A stretch of 32,784 nt of DNA. Origin: Oscillospiraceae bacterium (GTDB lineage Bacteria; Bacillota; Clostridia; Oscillospirales; Acutalibacteraceae). A model generated the notes under the pieces. That model was not told the origin of the DNA, made no database searches, and was given only the letters and a program-made list of their open reading frames with translations. This document shows, piece by piece, positions 29,610 to 32,784 of the stretch; the first letter of the stretch is position 1; each line of letters starts with the position of its first letter. The stretch spans positions 1-32,784 of the forward strand of contig JAKVJJ010000019.1 of the NCBI GenBank assembly GCA_022487055.1, in the 5' to 3' direction. A program made the translations under genes and the position numbers.

Positions 29610-30587
29610 TTATTCTTCAGCGGAAACAGCCGGTTTAGAACCGCTCCCCGCTTTATTTTGTTTCGCTTTGTGCTCATTCCAACCAACATACAGCGGGCCG
29701 GCAATACACACAGAAGAATAGCAGCCGGAAACCACACCGACCATCATCGGCACGGCCAATGTAATCACACTGTCAAGCTGGAAGTACACGGATGCGACGA
29801 TCAGGCACGCAATGACCATGACCACACACAACACCGTGTAAATGGAACGAGTCAGTGTCTGGTTAATGCTCAAATCAACCAGCTCGCCAACCGGTGTCTT
29901 GGATGGCAGAATTCCACGGTTCTCCCGGATACGGTCATAAACAACGATGGTATCATTCAGTGAATAACCGAGAATCATCAAAACCACCGCAATGAAGTTG
30001 CCATTGATAGGCAGGCGGAAAATGATGAAAGTGAAGTAAACCATTATCAGGTCATGCACCAGTGCGATAATTGCTGTTACGCCAGCGCACATACCACCAA
30101 TCTTGCGAAACCGAAGTGAAATGTAAAGCACCAGCAGAACGACTGTGATTGCAACTGCCACAAGGCACTTCACAAAGAAACGCTGTCCCATAGTAGGATT
30201 GATGGAGTTTGACTCCACCAGAGAGAATTTGCAGCCGCTGAACTTTGCGCCAAGATTTTTAGCAAGTTGCTGCTGCATATCCACTGTAATTGCATCAGAA
30301 CCGGAAAGTTCAATCGTAATGCTGTTTGTGGAAGTCTTTACATCTTTGCTCAGCAGAATGGAAGAATCACGCTTCACTGTATCCTTTACAACTTTGGACA
30401 CATCCTGCTGTGTCACCGCGCCGGAGCTGCCAGTATAAGAATACTTAATCTGTGTGCCGCCGCGGAACTCAATGTCCAGCTTCGCACCAAAAGCTATGTT
30501 GAAAATCAGACCGATAATCATAATGCCAATGGAGATGCAGTAATAAATCTTTCGGTTTTTGCTAAAATGAATGTTAAACTTTTTCAT
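29610..30587 (-). CDS. secF: Protein translocase subunit SecF
   Basis: This 325-residue subunit of the SecDF complex uses the proton-motive force to assist protein export through SecYEG. Six membrane segments frame a first extracytoplasmic domain. The family landmarks are DIEFRGGTQIKYSY near the N-terminus, the RND-type segments F-I-A-V-V-L-M-I-L-G-Y-S-L-N-D-T-I-V-V-Y-D and R-I-R-E-N, and N-Q-T-L-T-R-S. The start is ATG 30587 (GGAGG 8 nt upstream) rather than the GTG at 30596, and it overlaps the end of secD by 14 nt, as expected for a coupled pair. Confidence 0.95.
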   Translation of the reverse strand: MKKFNIHFSKNRKIYYCISIGIMIIGLIFNIAFGAKLDIEFRGGTQIKYSYTGSSGAVTQQDVSKVVKDTVKRDSSILLSKDVKTSTNSITIELSGSDAITVDMQQQLAKNLGAKFSGCKFSLVESNSINPTMGQRFFVKCLVAVAITVVLLVLYISLRFRKIGGMCAGVTAIIALVHDLIMVYFTFIIFRLPINGNFIAVVLMILGYSLNDTIVVYDRIRENRGILPSKTPVGELVDLSINQTLTRSIYTVLCVVMVIACLIVASVYFQLDSVITLAVPMMVGVVSGCYSSVCIAGPLYVGWNEHKAKQNKAGSGSKPAVSAEE

Positions 30588-32019
30588 GCATTGCACCTCC
30601 GTACAGCCACTTTTTGCGCAGGGGCTTGTATGCTGAAAGCGACCTTGTCATCACACGGCTGGTATAAATACCGAAGATGAAGTTTCCGATATTGCCAATC
30701 AGTAAGGTGTATCCGAAAGAATAAATGGAGCCGGTTGTACTTGCGCCAAAAATGTTGGAAAGGATATTCGTCGGGCCAAAGACCAGCATCAGGATAACCG
30801 CAACCAAAATAGTTGTGATGTTACCATCAAAGATGGCCCAGAAGCTGTTGTCGTCGCCCGCTTTGATTGCAGCGTCGATTCCTTTGCCCGCGTAAATTTC
30901 CTCTTTGATACGAGTAGCGGTAATGATGTTTGCATCCACACCCATGCCAATGGAGAGGATGATACCGGCAATGCCGGGCAGTGTCATCGTAAAGCTCTTC
31001 ATGAACGGGAAGAACCCGGAAACTGCCGCAAAGCACAGTGCCATCTGGCCACACAGGGAGATAATCGCCACGAAGCCCGGCAAACGGAACACCAGCAACA
31101 TGAAGATGCAGACGAGAATGAAACCAACAATGCCTGCCAATGCCATTGCCTGCAGGGAGGATGTACCCAAAGTTGGGCTGATGCTGCTGAAACTGCTGGT
31201 TGTCAGTTTGAACGGCAGTGCGCCGGAGTTAATCTGGTTTGCCAGCTTGGTTGCTGATTCCGAGGTGAAATTGCCGCTGATTTCCGCTTTGCCACCCGTG
31301 ATGCCGGTGGCTCCGAATTTGGCTTTGTCAACCGTTGCGGAGGAAATCATCGTGTCATCCATCCAAATGGAAATCGTGCTGTTTTCATTGGCGACTTTCT
31401 TGGTGGCATCCGCAAATTTCTTTGCGCCGTCATTGGTCAGCTCCAGCTCAACCACATATTCGGAAGCACCTGTGGACTGATTCTGTGAAACACCCGCACG
31501 GGCGGATTTCACATCTTTGCCCTGTAGAAAGACGCTCTTAGCGGTGGTGCCTTTCGGCGTTGTCTGAATCTGCTGACCATCGCTGCCATTTGTGACATTG
31601 GTGTACTCGCTGCCTTCCCGGAAAGTCAGGACAGAAGTCGCGGACAACTCCTTGATTGCCGTTTCCGGGTTAAAATCCGTTTCGCCGCTCTGCCACGGAA
31701 AACGAGTGATAATTCGGTTCTGGCTGTAATCCGCGTAAAGCTCATAATCTGTAATGTTATTTTGCACCATACGCGTTTCAATAACGGACTTGGCAGCGTC
31801 CAACTGGTCTTTGGTCACCTTTGCCCCGTTTGACTCCGGAGCGAAGGTCGCTTCCACGCCGCCTTTGATGTCAATGCCCCATCTGATATCCCCGACACCT
31901 TTCACATAGGTCGTCTTGGTATCGCCTTTATAGGAATAAACGCCCGAAATGGACACGAACGTAAAGGCCAAGATGAGGATTGCAACAATGAAAAAGATGG
32001 GTTTTCGTGCTCGCTTCAT
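30574..32019 (-). CDS. secD: Protein translocase subunit SecD
   Basis: This is the 481-residue SecD partner of SecF. It has an N-terminal membrane segment, the first periplasmic-type domain with G-I-D-I-K-G-G-V-E-A-T-F, a long P1 domain and five further membrane segments including G-I-A-G-I-I-L-S-I-G-M-G-V-D-A-N-I. ATG 32019 has GGAGG 8 nt upstream; the open frame back to a TTG at 32034 contains that site and is excluded. The promoter lies just upstream. SecD and SecF remain separate polypeptides, as in most Clostridia. Confidence 0.95.
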   Translation of the reverse strand: MKRARKPIFFIVAILILAFTFVSISGVYSYKGDTKTTYVKGVGDIRWGIDIKGGVEATFAPESNGAKVTKDQLDAAKSVIETRMVQNNITDYELYADYSQNRIITRFPWQSGETDFNPETAIKELSATSVLTFREGSEYTNVTNGSDGQQIQTTPKGTTAKSVFLQGKDVKSARAGVSQNQSTGASEYVVELELTNDGAKKFADATKKVANENSTISIWMDDTMISSATVDKAKFGATGITGGKAEISGNFTSESATKLANQINSGALPFKLTTSSFSSISPTLGTSSLQAMALAGIVGFILVCIFMLLVFRLPGFVAIISLCGQMALCFAAVSGFFPFMKSFTMTLPGIAGIILSIGMGVDANIITATRIKEEIYAGKGIDAAIKAGDDNSFWAIFDGNITTILVAVILMLVFGPTNILSNIFGASTTGSIYSFGYTLLIGNIGNFIFGIYTSRVMTRSLSAYKPLRKKWLYGGAMHEKV

Positions 32020-32085
32020 GCGCAAGTCCTCCAATGCGATTTCTTTTCTGCGAAAATATGCAGATTCGCAGACGTAACATAGCCT

Positions 32086-32114
32086 ATTATAGTTTTTTTG
32101 TACAGGAAAGTCAA
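32086..32114 (-). promoter_or_regulatory. Promoter of secD-secF
   Basis: On the minus strand, TTGACT (32109-32114) and TATAAT (32086-32091) have a 17-bp spacer, 67 nt before the ATG. Confidence 0.8.
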
Positions 32115-32141
32115 TGTTTCCAGTTGATTTCCCACAGCAGC

Positions 32142-32166
32142 AAAAAAGGCTGCCACACCGGCAGCC
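32142..32166 (-). terminator. Terminator of the aminotransferase gene
   Basis: GGCTGCC (32148-32154) and GGCAGCC (32160-32166) pair over a 5-nt loop and are followed by T6 on the minus strand (32142-32147), 24 nt after the stop. Confidence 0.9.
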
Positions 32167-32189
32167 CAGACAATTCAGGAGGAAAAGTC

Positions 32190-32784
32190 TTATTTGTTTT
32201 TCAGTAGCTTTTCACACGCCGCAAGCTGTGCACAAAGGCAGAAAAGTTCTGCCGCCGTCTTAACTTCCCTGAGCGGCGGGTAGGTCGGCGCCACACGGAT
32301 ATTGCTGTCATTCGGGTCCTTCTTATAAGGATAAGTGGAACCGGCACCGGTCAGCGTAACACCTGCTTGCCCACACAGTTCAACGGTGCGCTTTGCACAG
32401 CCCGGCAGCACATCTGCGCTGATGAAATAACCGCCGTTTGGCTCTGTCCATTTGGCAACCCCTTTACCGGCAAGTTCTCGGCGGAATGTGCTCTCCACCG
32501 CCTCAAACTTCGGCTGAATGAGTGCGCGGTGCTTTCTCATCTGTGCGTGCACACCATCTATATCCTTTAAAAATGCCAGATGGCGCATCTGATTGAGTTT
32601 ATCCGGTCCAATCGTCTGATGTTGGAAATGTTTACGGAAAGCACCCAAATTCCGCTCGCTGGCACCCATAGCGGCAACCCCTGCACCCGGGAAAGTAATC
32701 TTGCTGGTGGAAGCGAAGAAAATAGGCAGGTCTGTGCTGCCGGCCTTTTTGCATTCGTCCCACAGGCTCAGCAGTGTGTCCGGC
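32190..32784 (-). CDS. PLP-dependent aminotransferase (class I fold), C-terminal part; gene runs off the window
   Basis: The visible 197 residues are the C-terminal part of a fold-type I aminotransferase. The PLP-binding lysine is in FFASTSKITFPGAGVAAM, close to the pattern of the MocR-type aminotransferase domain family (PF12897). Downstream are the small-domain features W-T-E-P-N-G-G-Y-F-I-S and N-I-R-V-A-P-T-Y-P-P with the substrate-carboxylate Arg. The frame is open to the edge, so an internal ATG at 32669 is not the true start. The substrate cannot be told. It ends at a strong terminator ahead of secD. Confidence 0.88.
   Translation of the reverse strand, partial: PDTLLSLWDECKKAGSTDLPIFFASTSKITFPGAGVAAMGASERNLGAFRKHFQHQTIGPDKLNQMRHLAFLKDIDGVHAQMRKHRALIQPKFEAVESTFRRELAGKGVAKWTEPNGGYFISADVLPGCAKRTVELCGQAGVTLTGAGSTYPYKKDPNDSNIRVAPTYPPLREVKTAAELFCLCAQLAACEKLLKNK

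Noticed and set aside
1-32784. CRISPR array or long tandem repeat
   Set aside because: No regularly spaced repeats of CRISPR size were seen on reading; the only phased repeats are the 11-bp half-sites near 21.5 kb.

Overview
The window looks like a chromosome segment of a low-to-moderate GC, anaerobic Bacillota, most likely class Clostridia (Oscillospiraceae/Ruminococcaceae-like). The grounds are the dgt-dnaG gene order, strong AGGAGG-type ribosome binding sites, sigma-A-type promoters with 17 bp spacers, a reverse rubrerythrin next to a PerR-type regulator, rubredoxin with bacteriohemerythrins, and a pyruvate kinase carrying the extra C-terminal PEP-utiliser domain. I could not run a search, so genus is not assigned.

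Layout. 0-6.8 kb is core genome: the 5' end of dnaG, dgt, a YigZ/IMPACT protein, rpmE (L31) behind a structured leader, a membrane-anchored VanY-like protein that has lost most of its zinc-site residues, pyk, a perR-rubrerythrin pair and a tRNA-Leu(UAA). 7.0-12.5 kb is an accessory zone full of broken parts: an excisionase-like protein and VanR-type regulator followed by a decayed VanS-type kinase, a 28-residue stub of another response regulator, a self-contained Xre-repressor/membrane-protein/unknown cassette with a consensus promoter bracketed by two matching inverted repeats, an IS3-family transposase remnant with a nonsense codon, a T-box-like scrap, and two membrane or secreted proteins of unknown function. 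12.4-14.2 kb holds rubredoxin, two bacteriohemerythrins and CheX, which suggests O2/redox handling linked to chemotaxis signalling.

14.3-25.5 kb is the most coherent system. A beta-phosphoglucomutase-like HAD protein is followed, reading against the + strand, by a five-gene operon: substrate-binding lipoprotein, fused double permease, ATPase, YesL/DUF624 membrane protein and a YihX-like HAD phosphatase. Divergent from it is a PhoB/PhoR-type two-component system. Between the two lie four 6-bp half-sites repeated exactly every 11 bp, the arrangement used by OmpR/PhoB-family regulators. The operon ATPase carries about 120 extra residues between Q-loop and signature motif. A second, normal-length paralogous ATPase sits convergent to the kinase gene without its own permease. 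I infer a two-component-controlled importer, possibly for a phosphorylated sugar or other organophosphate; the substrate is unproven.

25.7-32.8 kb is housekeeping and envelope: a PdaA-like deacetylase, an orphan polyisoprenyl-phosphate sugar transferase, ROK glucokinase plus aldose 1-epimerase, secD-secF, and the C-terminal part of a PLP aminotransferase running off the window. No CRISPR array, rRNA or intact mobile element was seen.
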